Part shown: positions 32,751 through 40,460 of the stretch, in pieces
Layout of the letters: each line of letters starts with the position of its first letter
Numbering within the stretch: position 1 is the first letter of the stretch
Origin: Stagnimonas sp965279705
Lineage (GTDB): Bacteria > Pseudomonadota > Gammaproteobacteria > Nevskiales > Nevskiaceae
Length of the DNA stretch: 64,000 nt
Direction of reading: 5' to 3'
NCBI GenBank assembly: GCA_965279705.1
Contig: OZ257257.1
Span: 3,038,001-3,102,000, forward strand
Made by a program: the position numbers and the translations under genes
The notes under the pieces: generated by a model
What the model was told of the DNA's origin: nothing
What the model saw: only the letters and a program-made list of their open reading frames with translations
Databases searched by the model: none

Positions 32751-34016
32751 TCAGGGCTTGAGCACCCAGACGTTTTGCAGGCCCAGCTTGGTTTTCAGCT
32801 CGACCGCCGCGCTGCGCGCGAGCGCCTCGCTGGCAAAGCCACCGACCTGCACGCGATACCAGGTCTTGCCGCTGATCGTTGCCGGCTGCGCCGCGGTGCT
32901 GGCATAGCCCGAGGTGCGCAGGCGCAGTGCTTCACGCTCGGCCACGGCAGCATCGGGGTAGGACGCCACGTTCAAAGCCCAGGTGCCATTGCCCGCAACA
33001 GGCGGCTTGGCGACCACGGCAGCACCGGCTTTTGCTGGTGTCACGGCGGGCAATGTCTGCACCTGGCCGATGATGATCGGTGCGGTGGCGGTGGCCACCG
33101 GCGGCGGTGCCTTGCGCGGTTCCACCACGACCGGCGGCGGCACAGGCGTGGCAATGATGGGGGCTCGGGCAGCGGGCATGACCGGCGCCGCGCTTGCGGA
33201 TGCGGGTGCAAGTACAGGTGCAGGTGCAGGAGCGGGTGCTGGAACGGGCGCAATGGCAACCGGCGGCGACACGCTGATGATCGGGGTCGGTGCGGTGGTG
33301 ATGATGGGCTTTGCAACCGGTGGCGCAGCGGGCTCGGCAGGCAGGGTGTCGCGTGCCAGCAGCGTCGCTGCCGTGGCTTCGATGCTGAAGCCGCGACGCA
33401 CGGCAATCCAGTCATCGGGGTTGCGCGGCGTTACCTTCGGCGCCGTGTTGGGCACCAGCTGCACGCAGGCGGGCGGCTTGATGGTTTCCAGACTATCGCT
33501 GCCGGCTGCTTGCAGGGCGATCTGCCCGGCGGCAACGCAGACACGCTGCTGCTCGCCCAGGTTCTGAAAGAAATACTCGCCGCTCGACAAGCTGATGCGA
33601 TGGCCCGACATGTAGACGTACAGCGGCCAGTTGCTGGACAGCTGCGGGTGTTTCCACACCACCCGGAAGTAGCCCTTGCCGACACTGAAAATGCTCTTGA
33701 GGTCGCGCGCGTAGGCGGCAAACGGCAGGCGCTCGACACCCACTTCGGCGTTCGGCCCCACCTCGACAAAACCGTGGCGGCCCAGGCGCAGGGTCACGCG
33801 GCCGGAGCGTTCGGTGACGATCAGGTCCTGCTCCTGCAGGGCATCACCGGGCTGCAAGGCCAGGCGCTTGCCGTCGCGCTGCACACCGGCCACGCCCGAG
33901 CTTTGCTCGATGAACAGGATGGCTTCATCAGGGGCCGCCTGCGCCAGCGGCGGCAGTGACGACAGCAAGCACAGCAACACGGCACCGCCGAGGGTTTTGA
34001 TGAAGCGAGGAGTCAT
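32751..34016 (-). CDS. exported FecR-domain protein with C-terminal SPOR domain
   Basis: A 421-residue envelope protein. A signal peptide covers residues 1-27 (cleavage near AQA-APDE). A FecR-like beta domain follows (about residues 35-175: LQPGDALQEQDLIVTERSGR, VGKGYFRVVWKHP). Residues 225-330 are a long Ala/Pro-rich linker that should cross the periplasm. The last 75 residues form a SPOR domain (WALNVASYPDAAVAEREALR, YRVQVGGFASEALARS), which binds denuded peptidoglycan at division sites. It overlaps the upstream CheR/GGDEF/EAL gene by 4 bp (ATGA), so it may link a periplasmic cue or septal position to c-di-GMP turnover. Confidence 0.85.
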   Translation of the reverse strand: MTPRFIKTLGGAVLLCLLSSLPPLAQAAPDEAILFIEQSSGVAGVQRDGKRLALQPGDALQEQDLIVTERSGRVTLRLGRHGFVEVGPNAEVGVERLPFAAYARDLKSIFSVGKGYFRVVWKHPQLSSNWPLYVYMSGHRISLSSGEYFFQNLGEQQRVCVAAGQIALQAAGSDSLETIKPPACVQLVPNTAPKVTPRNPDDWIAVRRGFSIEATAATLLARDTLPAEPAAPPVAKPIITTAPTPIISVSPPVAIAPVPAPAPAPAPVLAPASASAAPVMPAARAPIIATPVPPPVVVEPRKAPPPVATATAPIIIGQVQTLPAVTPAKAGAAVVAKPPVAGNGTWALNVASYPDAAVAEREALRLRTSGYASTAAQPATISGKTWYRVQVGGFASEALARSAAVELKTKLGLQNVWVLKP

Positions 34017-36955
34017 TTCAGTTTCAGGATGTCGTCAAACGATCGGGCGGAACCAATGCCGTGACCCTGTGCCCAATCGACGCCCATGAGTTTCAGTGGC
34101 TCCAGCAAATCGAGCGACTCCACATGTTCGGCAATGGTCTTCAGGCCCAGCTGGTGGCCGATGCGGTTGATGGTTTCCACCATGCCTCTGTCGATTTGTG
34201 AATCCCGCATCGACCGCACAAAGCTACCGTCGATCTTAAGGAAATGCACGGGGAAGTTCTTGAGATATCCGAACGAACTCATGCCGACGCCGAAGTCGTC
34301 GAGCGCAAATCGGCAGCCGCGCTCGGTCAGCCGCGCCACAAAGCGCGAGGCATCGGTAAGGCGCGAGATGGCGGCAGTTTCGGTCAGCTCGAAACACAGG
34401 CGCGCCGGGTCGACGCCGGTGGTCTCGATCTCGGCGATCATGAAGTCCAGAAAATCGGGGTCGCTGATCGACTGACCCGAGATGTTGATGGCATAGAGGA
34501 TGCCCTGATGGACCTCGGGTGCCAGTGTGGCGAGCTTGCTGAGCGCCTCGTGCGCCACCCAGCGGTCGAGCGCGCTCATCATGAAATAACGCTCGGCCGC
34601 CGGCACGAATTGGGCGGGCTTGATGAGGCTGCCATCTTCGCCACGCATGCGCACCAGCAATTCGCGATAGACGACGGTATCGGGCTGCTGCACCGACACC
34701 ACGTCTTCGCACAGCAGGAACAGTCGGCCATCCTCGATGGCACGGCCCACCTGCCCCACCACGCCCATCTCGATGTGGTGCAGTGCGGCCTCGTCGTCGC
34801 GGCCCATGAAGCGCGCGCGATCGCGGCCGCCCTCCTTGGCGGTGTGGCAGGCGGCGTCGGCCAGTGACAGCACCCGGCCGACGTTCTCGATGCTGGCATC
34901 GAGCTGTGCCACACCAATGGAAATGGTCACTGCGTGGCGGCGGTCGAGCCACTCGAAGCGATAGCGGCGCACCGCATCGAGCAGACTCTGCACCATGCCT
35001 TCGACCTCGGCCAACTGGCAGGCGGGCAGCAACACGCCGAACTCGTCGCCGCTCAGTCGGGCCAGCACATCCCCCTCGCGCAGGCGCACGCGGAGCTCGC
35101 CGGCGAGTTCATGCAGCAGCTCGTCGCCCGCGGCGTGGCCGAGCACGTCGTTGATGAGGCGGAACTGGTCGATGTCCATCATGCACACCACTGCCGTCTC
35201 GCCGCTGTGGCGCGCCCGCGACAGCGCCGAGCGCACCCGCAGCTCGAACTCGTCGCGGTTGAGCAGCCCGGTGACCGAATCGTGGGTGGAACGCCAGGCC
35301 AGTTCCTCCGACAGCAGCAGACGCTGGCTGACGTCCTCGAACAGCAGCACCGCGCCGGTCGAGCCATCGGCCATCGGCACCGGGTTGACGCGCAGGTCGA
35401 TCGCCAGGCGGCGGCCATCACGCGCGACCAGCTGCGCCTGATGCCCGGACAGCGTGCTGGCCGCGCCGCTGCGCAGGCAGTCGTCCAGCGGCGAGAGCAG
35501 GCGCTCGCCCATTGGCGACATCACGCGCAGCACGTCGTTTGCGAGTCGCCCCGCGGCATCGATATGTCTCCAGCCTGTGAGCCTTTGCGCGACGGTATTG
35601 AGCGTCTGGATACGGCCTGCGCTGTCGCAGAGGATCAGCCCCTCGCTCATCACGTCGAGTGCGGCCTGCAAACCTACCGATTCGCTGGCGGCGACCACGG
35701 CGAAGCCCTCGATGGGCTCCAGCTCGATGTGCGCGCGGATGCTCTGGCCCTGATGCAGATTGAAATGCAGGCGCATCGGCAGCGGGCCGCTGGGGCGCCG
35801 CAGGGTGACTTCCAGCGTCACCACGCTCTGGCTGACGCCATCGCCTGCCAGCGGCAGCAGTGCGGCGACGATCGCCTCGCGGTCTGTGGCGGCACAGAGA
35901 TCCTGCACGCGCTGGCCCGCCAGCTGGCGGCGGTCGGCTTCCAGCAGGCTGGCAAAGGCCATGTTGAGATCGAGCAGGCAGCCGTTCTCGTCAAGCAAGG
36001 CAGATGCCCGCAGCGATGACGAAAACGCCCGGCGGTAGACGCTGATGTCCACCTCGCTGGCCGCAGGCAACACCACGGCGGAAGCCACCAGCGAACTACG
36101 TTCGGCCTGGCGCAGAAAGATGCCGGGGGCGAGCGGCCGCAAGGCAAACAGATCGCCGTGGCCCTGCACGGTTTCGCCGGGGCCGAGCATCAGCAAACCG
36201 CCGGGCTTCAGCGCGCCGTACCAGTGCAAGAGCAATTGGCGGCGTTCGTCTTCGGAGAGAAACCGCAGGATGTTGCGGCCGCTGATGACGTCCATCGCTG
36301 CGGCCGGCGGCGGGGCCATCAACACCTGTTCGTTGAAGGCGCAGTAGCGCAGCAGCTCAGGCTGCACCTGCGCGCCGTGGGCGAGGCTCTGGATGAAATG
36401 CAGCTTCAACACCGGTGGAATCTGCTGCGCGAACGCCGGCGTGAGCAGGCCGGACTGCGCCAGCTGCAAGGCACCGGAATCGCTCTCGCTGCCGTGCACG
36501 ACAAAATCCTGCGCGCCTTCCAGTACGGCCAATAGGCTGAGAATGCGCAGGGCCAGCGCGTAGACCTCCTCGCCCTCACCGCACTCCACCACCCACAAAC
36601 GCAGCTTCTCGCTCTGCGTGCGGGTGGCCGCCAGTCGCAGGCTGAGCACGGCAGCGCCATCGGCGTCGAGAAACAGATCACCGTCTGATGCCAGCAGGCA
36701 GCGCGCGAGGCGACGTGGCTCAACCGCATCTTCAGCGATCAGCCTGGCATAGGTTTTCAGGCTCTCCTGACGGCGCGCCCGCAGGCGGCGGCCCAGGGCA
36801 CGCAGCGCAAGGTCATGCCGGCAGCTGCCAAGATCGACACCGACGTTTTCGCGTAAGGCCTTGGCAATCTGCGTAAACAGCCCGCGCGAGAGCGTCGTGG
36901 TGACGCCGCTATCGGCACCCCCTTCACGAAACGACAGCTCGCGGAGCGGATCCAT
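34013..36955 (-). CDS. CheR-like / PAS / GGDEF / EAL fusion protein
   Basis: A cytosolic signalling protein of 980 residues without membrane segments. Residues about 20-285 resemble CheR methyltransferase: helical N-terminus, WVVECGEGEEVYALAL in place of the SAM-binding GCSSGEEPYS, and SGRNILRFLSEDER / ALKPGGLLMLGPGET. PAS-like segments follow (LLDENGCLLDLNMAFASLL; LILCDSAGRIQTLN). The GGDEF domain reads RLSGDEFGVLLP (SGDEF variant) and the EAL domain has ELLVRM, the NISGQS block, ETAAISRL and DDFGVGMSSF...KIDGSFV. Phosphodiesterase residues look intact; cyclase activity is uncertain. ATG 36955 was used, but GTG 36958 fits the GGAG spacing better. Confidence 0.87.
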   Translation of the reverse strand: MDPLRELSFREGGADSGVTTTLSRGLFTQIAKALRENVGVDLGSCRHDLALRALGRRLRARRQESLKTYARLIAEDAVEPRRLARCLLASDGDLFLDADGAAVLSLRLAATRTQSEKLRLWVVECGEGEEVYALALRILSLLAVLEGAQDFVVHGSESDSGALQLAQSGLLTPAFAQQIPPVLKLHFIQSLAHGAQVQPELLRYCAFNEQVLMAPPPAAAMDVISGRNILRFLSEDERRQLLLHWYGALKPGGLLMLGPGETVQGHGDLFALRPLAPGIFLRQAERSSLVASAVVLPAASEVDISVYRRAFSSSLRASALLDENGCLLDLNMAFASLLEADRRQLAGQRVQDLCAATDREAIVAALLPLAGDGVSQSVVTLEVTLRRPSGPLPMRLHFNLHQGQSIRAHIELEPIEGFAVVAASESVGLQAALDVMSEGLILCDSAGRIQTLNTVAQRLTGWRHIDAAGRLANDVLRVMSPMGERLLSPLDDCLRSGAASTLSGHQAQLVARDGRRLAIDLRVNPVPMADGSTGAVLLFEDVSQRLLLSEELAWRSTHDSVTGLLNRDEFELRVRSALSRARHSGETAVVCMMDIDQFRLINDVLGHAAGDELLHELAGELRVRLREGDVLARLSGDEFGVLLPACQLAEVEGMVQSLLDAVRRYRFEWLDRRHAVTISIGVAQLDASIENVGRVLSLADAACHTAKEGGRDRARFMGRDDEAALHHIEMGVVGQVGRAIEDGRLFLLCEDVVSVQQPDTVVYRELLVRMRGEDGSLIKPAQFVPAAERYFMMSALDRWVAHEALSKLATLAPEVHQGILYAINISGQSISDPDFLDFMIAEIETTGVDPARLCFELTETAAISRLTDASRFVARLTERGCRFALDDFGVGMSSFGYLKNFPVHFLKIDGSFVRSMRDSQIDRGMVETINRIGHQLGLKTIAEHVESLDLLEPLKLMGVDWAQGHGIGSARSFDDILKLK

Positions 36956-36975
36956 CACCGGTCGATACTCCGGTG
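36956..36975 (-). promoter_or_regulatory. hairpin abutting the start codon of the CheR/GGDEF/EAL gene
   Basis: Perfect inverted repeat CACCGG / CCGGTG with an 8-nt loop ends exactly one base before the ATG, and contains the GTG alternative start. The likely Shine-Dalgarno GGAG (36971-36968) is half in the stem, so the structure could limit translation. Confidence 0.5.
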
Positions 36976-37100
36976 CAAAGCGGTTGACGCTTTACTTCGC
37001 TGCAGTAACAACGCGGGTGGGTGGTCGCTCTCATTCATGTGCTGATAGTAACGGCCGTCCCTGTCCGAACTTTGTATTGGCGGCGATGCCGCTATGGATT

Positions 37101-37118
37101 ATTTGCACCCCTGCAAAT
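37101..37118. promoter_or_regulatory. 18-bp palindrome in the mtnP to GGDEF/EAL gap
   Basis: ATTTGCACCCCTGCAAAT is a perfect 7-bp inverted repeat with a 4-bp spacer, AT-rich in a GC-rich background, about 145 bp upstream of the signalling gene and 22 bp after mtnP. No T-run follows, so a protein-binding site is more likely than a terminator. Confidence 0.5.
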
Positions 37119-37139
37119 GTCTCGCACTTCTGCTGCCTC

Positions 37140-37892
37140 TCAGCCGGCGAGACCAGGCAAGGCCGCCGCCAGCAGGCGCTGCACCTTGCTCATGCCGGCT
37201 TCGATGGAGGCGTGGATTTCGTCGTGAATGCCCAGCCCCGCGGGCGACAGCCCCGCGGCCCAGTTCACGGATACCGCGATGCAGGCATAGCCAAGACCCA
37301 GCTCGGCGGCGAGCGCTGCCTCCGGCATGCCGGTCATGCCCACCATGTCGCAGCCGTCGCGCAGCAGGCGCTGGATTTCAGCCGGGGTTTCGAGTCGCGG
37401 CCCCTGGGTCACGGCCATCACGCCCTGACCACTGACGGTGACTTCGGCGTGTCCCGCCGCGATGAACAGCGCACTGCGCAGAGCCGGGGTGTAGGGGTGC
37501 GTCATTTCGACGTGTTCGAGCTTGCTGCCCGGCTCGCCATCCGAGTAGGTGTGCGCACGGCCGTGGGTGTAGTCGATGAGGTCAATCGGCACGGCGATTT
37601 CGCCGGGCGCGAACCACGGCGCCATCGCGCCGACGGCCGCGATGGCGATGACCTGCGTGACGCCGGCATCGGCCAGTGCCTTCAAATTGGCGCGGTAGTT
37701 GATGCCATGTGGCGGGATCTTGTGACCCTCGCCGTGACGGGCGAGAAAGAGTGCCTCGACGCCGGCGATGCGACCGAGGATCAGCGGTGCCGAGGGCTTG
37801 CCGTAGGTGGTGTAGCTCTCCAGCCGCTTGATGATCTCAAGGCCCGGCCAGGTGTTCATGCCGGTGCCGCCGATGACTGCGATCTTGCTCAT
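37140..37892 (-). CDS. S-methyl-5'-thioinosine (or thioadenosine) phosphorylase
   Basis: PNP/MTAP-family phosphorylase of 250 residues that splits methylthio-nucleosides to base and methylthioribose-1-phosphate. IAVIGGTGM, LARHGEGHKIPPHGINYRAN and CDMVGMTGMPEAALAAELGL are family blocks. In Pseudomonas the orthologous gene next to nagZ encodes the methylthioinosine-specific enzyme (MTIP), and here the next upstream gene is hpt, which salvages the hypoxanthine that MTIP releases; so MTIP is preferred over MTAP. It is 3 bp after hpt on the same strand. Confidence 0.85.
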   Translation of the reverse strand: MSKIAVIGGTGMNTWPGLEIIKRLESYTTYGKPSAPLILGRIAGVEALFLARHGEGHKIPPHGINYRANLKALADAGVTQVIAIAAVGAMAPWFAPGEIAVPIDLIDYTHGRAHTYSDGEPGSKLEHVEMTHPYTPALRSALFIAAGHAEVTVSGQGVMAVTQGPRLETPAEIQRLLRDGCDMVGMTGMPEAALAAELGLGYACIAVSVNWAAGLSPAGLGIHDEIHASIEAGMSKVQRLLAAALPGLAG

Positions 37893-37895
37893 GAA

Positions 37896-38447
37896 TTAAA
37901 GACCTTTGACTGCGTAAATGGCCGGAACCTGCCGCCACAGTTCGCGCACGTCCATGCCGCAGCCGAAGACATAGCGGTCGGGCACGGCGAGGCCGATGTA
38001 TTCGGCATGGGCTTCGGGGGCGCGACGGTCGTGCAGTTTCTCGGCGAGCACGGCCACTTTCAGCGACTTGGGGTTGAACTCCAGCAGCGCTTTGCGGATG
38101 GCGACCAGCGTGTGGCCCTCATCCAAAATGTCGTCGATCACCAGCACGTCGCGGCCTTCGAGTGCGGCATCGGGCTGGCGCTTCCAGATCAAGCCGCCGC
38201 CAGTGGTCGCACCGCGATAACGGGTGGCATGCAGGTAATCCAGCTCGAACGGGAAGCTGAGGCGCTGGGTGATTTCCGAGGTGGCATAGAGACCGCCGTT
38301 CATCACGCAGAGAATCAGCGGCAAGCGGTCGGCGTAGTCGGCGTTGAGGCGCGCGGCGAGGTCGTCGTAAGCGGCACGCACCGCGTTGGCGTCGAACAGG
38401 CAATCGGCCTCGCGCAGCAAGGTTGCCGCTTCTTCGACACGGCTCAT
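37896..38447 (-). CDS. hpt: hypoxanthine-guanine phosphoribosyltransferase
   Basis: Type I PRTase of 183 residues converting hypoxanthine and guanine to IMP and GMP with PRPP. The PRPP loop is VLVIDDILDEGHTL, and CVMNGGLYATSEI and LHATRYRG complete the active site. It starts inside the nagZ stop (4-bp ATGA overlap) with GGAGG upstream and is followed after 3 bp by the methylthio-nucleoside phosphorylase, forming a salvage pair. Confidence 0.92.
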   Translation of the reverse strand: MSRVEEAATLLREADCLFDANAVRAAYDDLAARLNADYADRLPLILCVMNGGLYATSEITQRLSFPFELDYLHATRYRGATTGGGLIWKRQPDAALEGRDVLVIDDILDEGHTLVAIRKALLEFNPKSLKVAVLAEKLHDRRAPEAHAEYIGLAVPDRYVFGCGMDVRELWRQVPAIYAVKGL

Positions 38448-39472
38448 TGCAAGGCCTCCGCCTCACGGCCGAAAGTCGGCGCCGGCAAGTCCACTTCACG
38501 ACGGTACAGTCGCTTGAGCCGGGCGCTGGAGAGCCGGCTGGGTTTGTAATCCTGAAGTGCTTCGAGCACCTGCATCACGCCTTCGCGGTTGTTGCAGACG
38601 GGGATCATGTCGCAGCCGGCCGCCAGCGCCAGCACGGCGCGCTCGCCCAGGGTGCCGGCCACTGCCGCGCCGCCCATCGAGAGGTCGTCGCAGAAGATCG
38701 CGCCGTTGTATTTCCAGTCACGGCGCAAGAGGTCGCGAATCCATTTCACCGACAGCGATGCGGGCAGCGTGTCGACCGCTGTATAGCGCACGTGCGCCAT
38801 CATGATCGACTCCAGCCCTTCGGCCATCAGTTGCTTGAACGGCGCCATATCGGCTTCGAGCTGCGGCAATGCGCGGCGATCGACCGGCAGCTCGGTGTGC
38901 GAGTCGGCAGTGACCGCACCGTGGCCGGGGAAGTGCTTGCCGGTGGCCGACAAACCGGCCTCGTTCAGACCTTTCCAGAACGCACGCGAGAGTGCGGTGA
39001 GCACGTCCACGTCGTTGGCAAAGGCGCGGTCGCCGATGATCTGGCTCACCTCGTAATCGCGGTCGAGCACCGGGGCAAACGGCAGGTCGAAGCCGAACCA
39101 GCCCAGCTCGCTGCCGATGAGGCTGCCGAGGCGGCGGGATTCCTCCAGCGCCTTGCTGGCTGATTCCTCGTGCAGCTTGCCGAGCGTGCGCATGGCGGGC
39201 AGCCGCGAGAAGCCGTTGCGGAAGCGCTGCACGCGCCCGCCTTCGTGATCCACCGCCAGCAGCGGACGCGCCTTGCGCACGCTCAGGATGTCGTCGCAGA
39301 GTTTTTTCAGCTGCTCGGGGTCGCGATAGTTGCGGGTAAACAGAATCACCCCGCCGACCAGCGGATGACGGATCAGCTCGCGGTCTTCGGCGGTCAGCTC
39401 CTGCCCCGCCACGTCGATCATCACGGGACCCAGCACGCTGGTCGGCTTCGCACTGCTTGTGGATTCACTCAT
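38444..39472 (-). CDS. nagZ: beta-N-acetylhexosaminidase (peptidoglycan recycling)
   Basis: Cytosolic glycoside hydrolase family 3 enzyme removing GlcNAc from anhydro-muropeptides. The 342 residues contain GVILFTRNYRD, VDHEGGRVQRFRNGF and the catalytic loop TGKHFPGHGAVTADSHTELP (His/Asp dyad), then MMAHVRY and FCDDLSMGGA with the nucleophile Asp. ATG 39472 was chosen; upstream residues in the frame belong to another gene. It overlaps the YkuD gene by 8 bp and hpt by 4 bp. Confidence 0.95.
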   Translation of the reverse strand: MSESTSSAKPTSVLGPVMIDVAGQELTAEDRELIRHPLVGGVILFTRNYRDPEQLKKLCDDILSVRKARPLLAVDHEGGRVQRFRNGFSRLPAMRTLGKLHEESASKALEESRRLGSLIGSELGWFGFDLPFAPVLDRDYEVSQIIGDRAFANDVDVLTALSRAFWKGLNEAGLSATGKHFPGHGAVTADSHTELPVDRRALPQLEADMAPFKQLMAEGLESIMMAHVRYTAVDTLPASLSVKWIRDLLRRDWKYNGAIFCDDLSMGGAAVAGTLGERAVLALAAGCDMIPVCNNREGVMQVLEALQDYKPSRLSSARLKRLYRREVDLPAPTFGREAEALQ

Positions 39473-39959
39473 GTAGCGTGACTTCTGTCCCTGGTGAAAC
39501 AAGATCGAACAACTCAATAACGTCGGTGTTGCGCATGCGAATACAGCCGTGGCTGGCGGGCGCGCCCAATGTGTCGGCGTGCGGTGTGCCGTGGATGTAG
39601 ATGTAGCGGCGCTGGGTATCGACACAACCGAGCCGGTTGATGCCCACCTCGCAGCCTGAGAGCCACAGGATACGGGTCAGTATCCAGTCGCGTCCGGGAT
39701 ATTGCGCACACGCCTCGGCCGAATACCGCCGCACGTCGCTTGCCACCCGCCGCGCCTTGAACACCGTGCCGATTTCAGCGCCTGCGCCAATTTTGGCGCG
39801 GATGATGTGACGCCCGCGTGGCGTGCAGCCCGAACCCTGTATTTCGCCGGGGCCATTGGCGGCGGTCGAAACTGACCAGCACTTCTGCATGGTCCTGTCA
39901 TTCCAGAGCGTCAGCGTCTGCGCTCGCAAATCGACTGTGATGTGTACTGTTTCTGGCAT
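39465..39959 (-). CDS. cytosolic YkuD-domain protein, probable L,D-carboxypeptidase
   Basis: A 164-residue protein made only of a YkuD catalytic domain: HGTPHADTLGAPASHGCIRM carries the His and Cys of the HG...SHGCIR motif. It has no signal peptide, which is odd for an L,D-transpeptidase but matches the cytosolic YkuD-type L,D-carboxypeptidases of peptidoglycan recycling (ElsL of Acinetobacter). Overlap with nagZ (8 bp) supports a recycling role, trimming tetrapeptide to tripeptide. ATG 39959 overlaps the CYTH stop by 1 bp and was preferred to ATG 39974. Confidence 0.8.
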   Translation of the reverse strand: MPETVHITVDLRAQTLTLWNDRTMQKCWSVSTAANGPGEIQGSGCTPRGRHIIRAKIGAGAEIGTVFKARRVASDVRRYSAEACAQYPGRDWILTRILWLSGCEVGINRLGCVDTQRRYIYIHGTPHADTLGAPASHGCIRMRNTDVIELFDLVSPGTEVTLHE

Positions 39960-40435
39960 CAATCTTTGGGCCACTGCGCGTACGGCGTAACCGACAGCGT
40001 GTGGTTGTAGTAGCGACGATCCTGCGTCACTTCTTCGCCGACCCAGTCCGGCCTGATGAAGGTTTCGTCTTCACTACCGAGTTCGATCTCGGCCACGATC
40101 AGCGGCGCGTTGTCGCCCTCGAACTCGTCAACTTCCCACAGATGCGCACCCACCGTGACGTAGTGGCGTGTCTTGAGGATGAGGCCGGTGCACAGGGTCG
40201 CCAGCATCTCCTCCACCTCGGCCGCAGGCACGTCGTATTCATACTCGGCACGGCTCATGCCGACCTTCGCGGCCTTGACGTTGAGCTTGCCTTGCGTGCC
40301 CTCGATGCGCACCCGCACGCTGGCCGCGCCACCCAGCGGGGCCAGATAGCCATGCCGCATCGGGATGCGTTTGTGCGCAGCGGCGCGCCAGCCATCGCTG
40401 GTGACGAGAAACTTGCGTTCGATTTCAGTCGCCAT
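39959..40435 (-). CDS. CYTH-domain protein (triphosphatase family)
   Basis: A 158-residue CYTH-fold protein. MATEIERKFLV carries the ExExK motif at the N-terminus, and alternating charged strands follow (RHGYLAP, VRVRIEG, KLNVKAA, EYEYDVP, WEVDEFEG, AEIELGSE) as in YgiF/NE1496-type enzymes. These hydrolyse inorganic tripolyphosphate; some cyclise ATP (class IV). The exact substrate is unknown. ATG 40435 was used, GTG 40438 being next to it. It is coupled to the YkuD gene by a 1-bp overlap. Confidence 0.88.
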   Translation of the reverse strand: MATEIERKFLVTSDGWRAAAHKRIPMRHGYLAPLGGAASVRVRIEGTQGKLNVKAAKVGMSRAEYEYDVPAAEVEEMLATLCTGLILKTRHYVTVGAHLWEVDEFEGDNAPLIVAEIELGSEDETFIRPDWVGEEVTQDRRYYNHTLSVTPYAQWPKD

Positions 40436-40460
40436 CACTTCGCCTTCTGCTCACTGGGCA

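Noticed and set aside
33160..33340. Repetitive GC-rich DNA that looked like a tandem repeat array
   Set aside because: It is the coding sequence of the Ala/Pro-rich linker of the FecR-SPOR protein; no unit repeats exactly.
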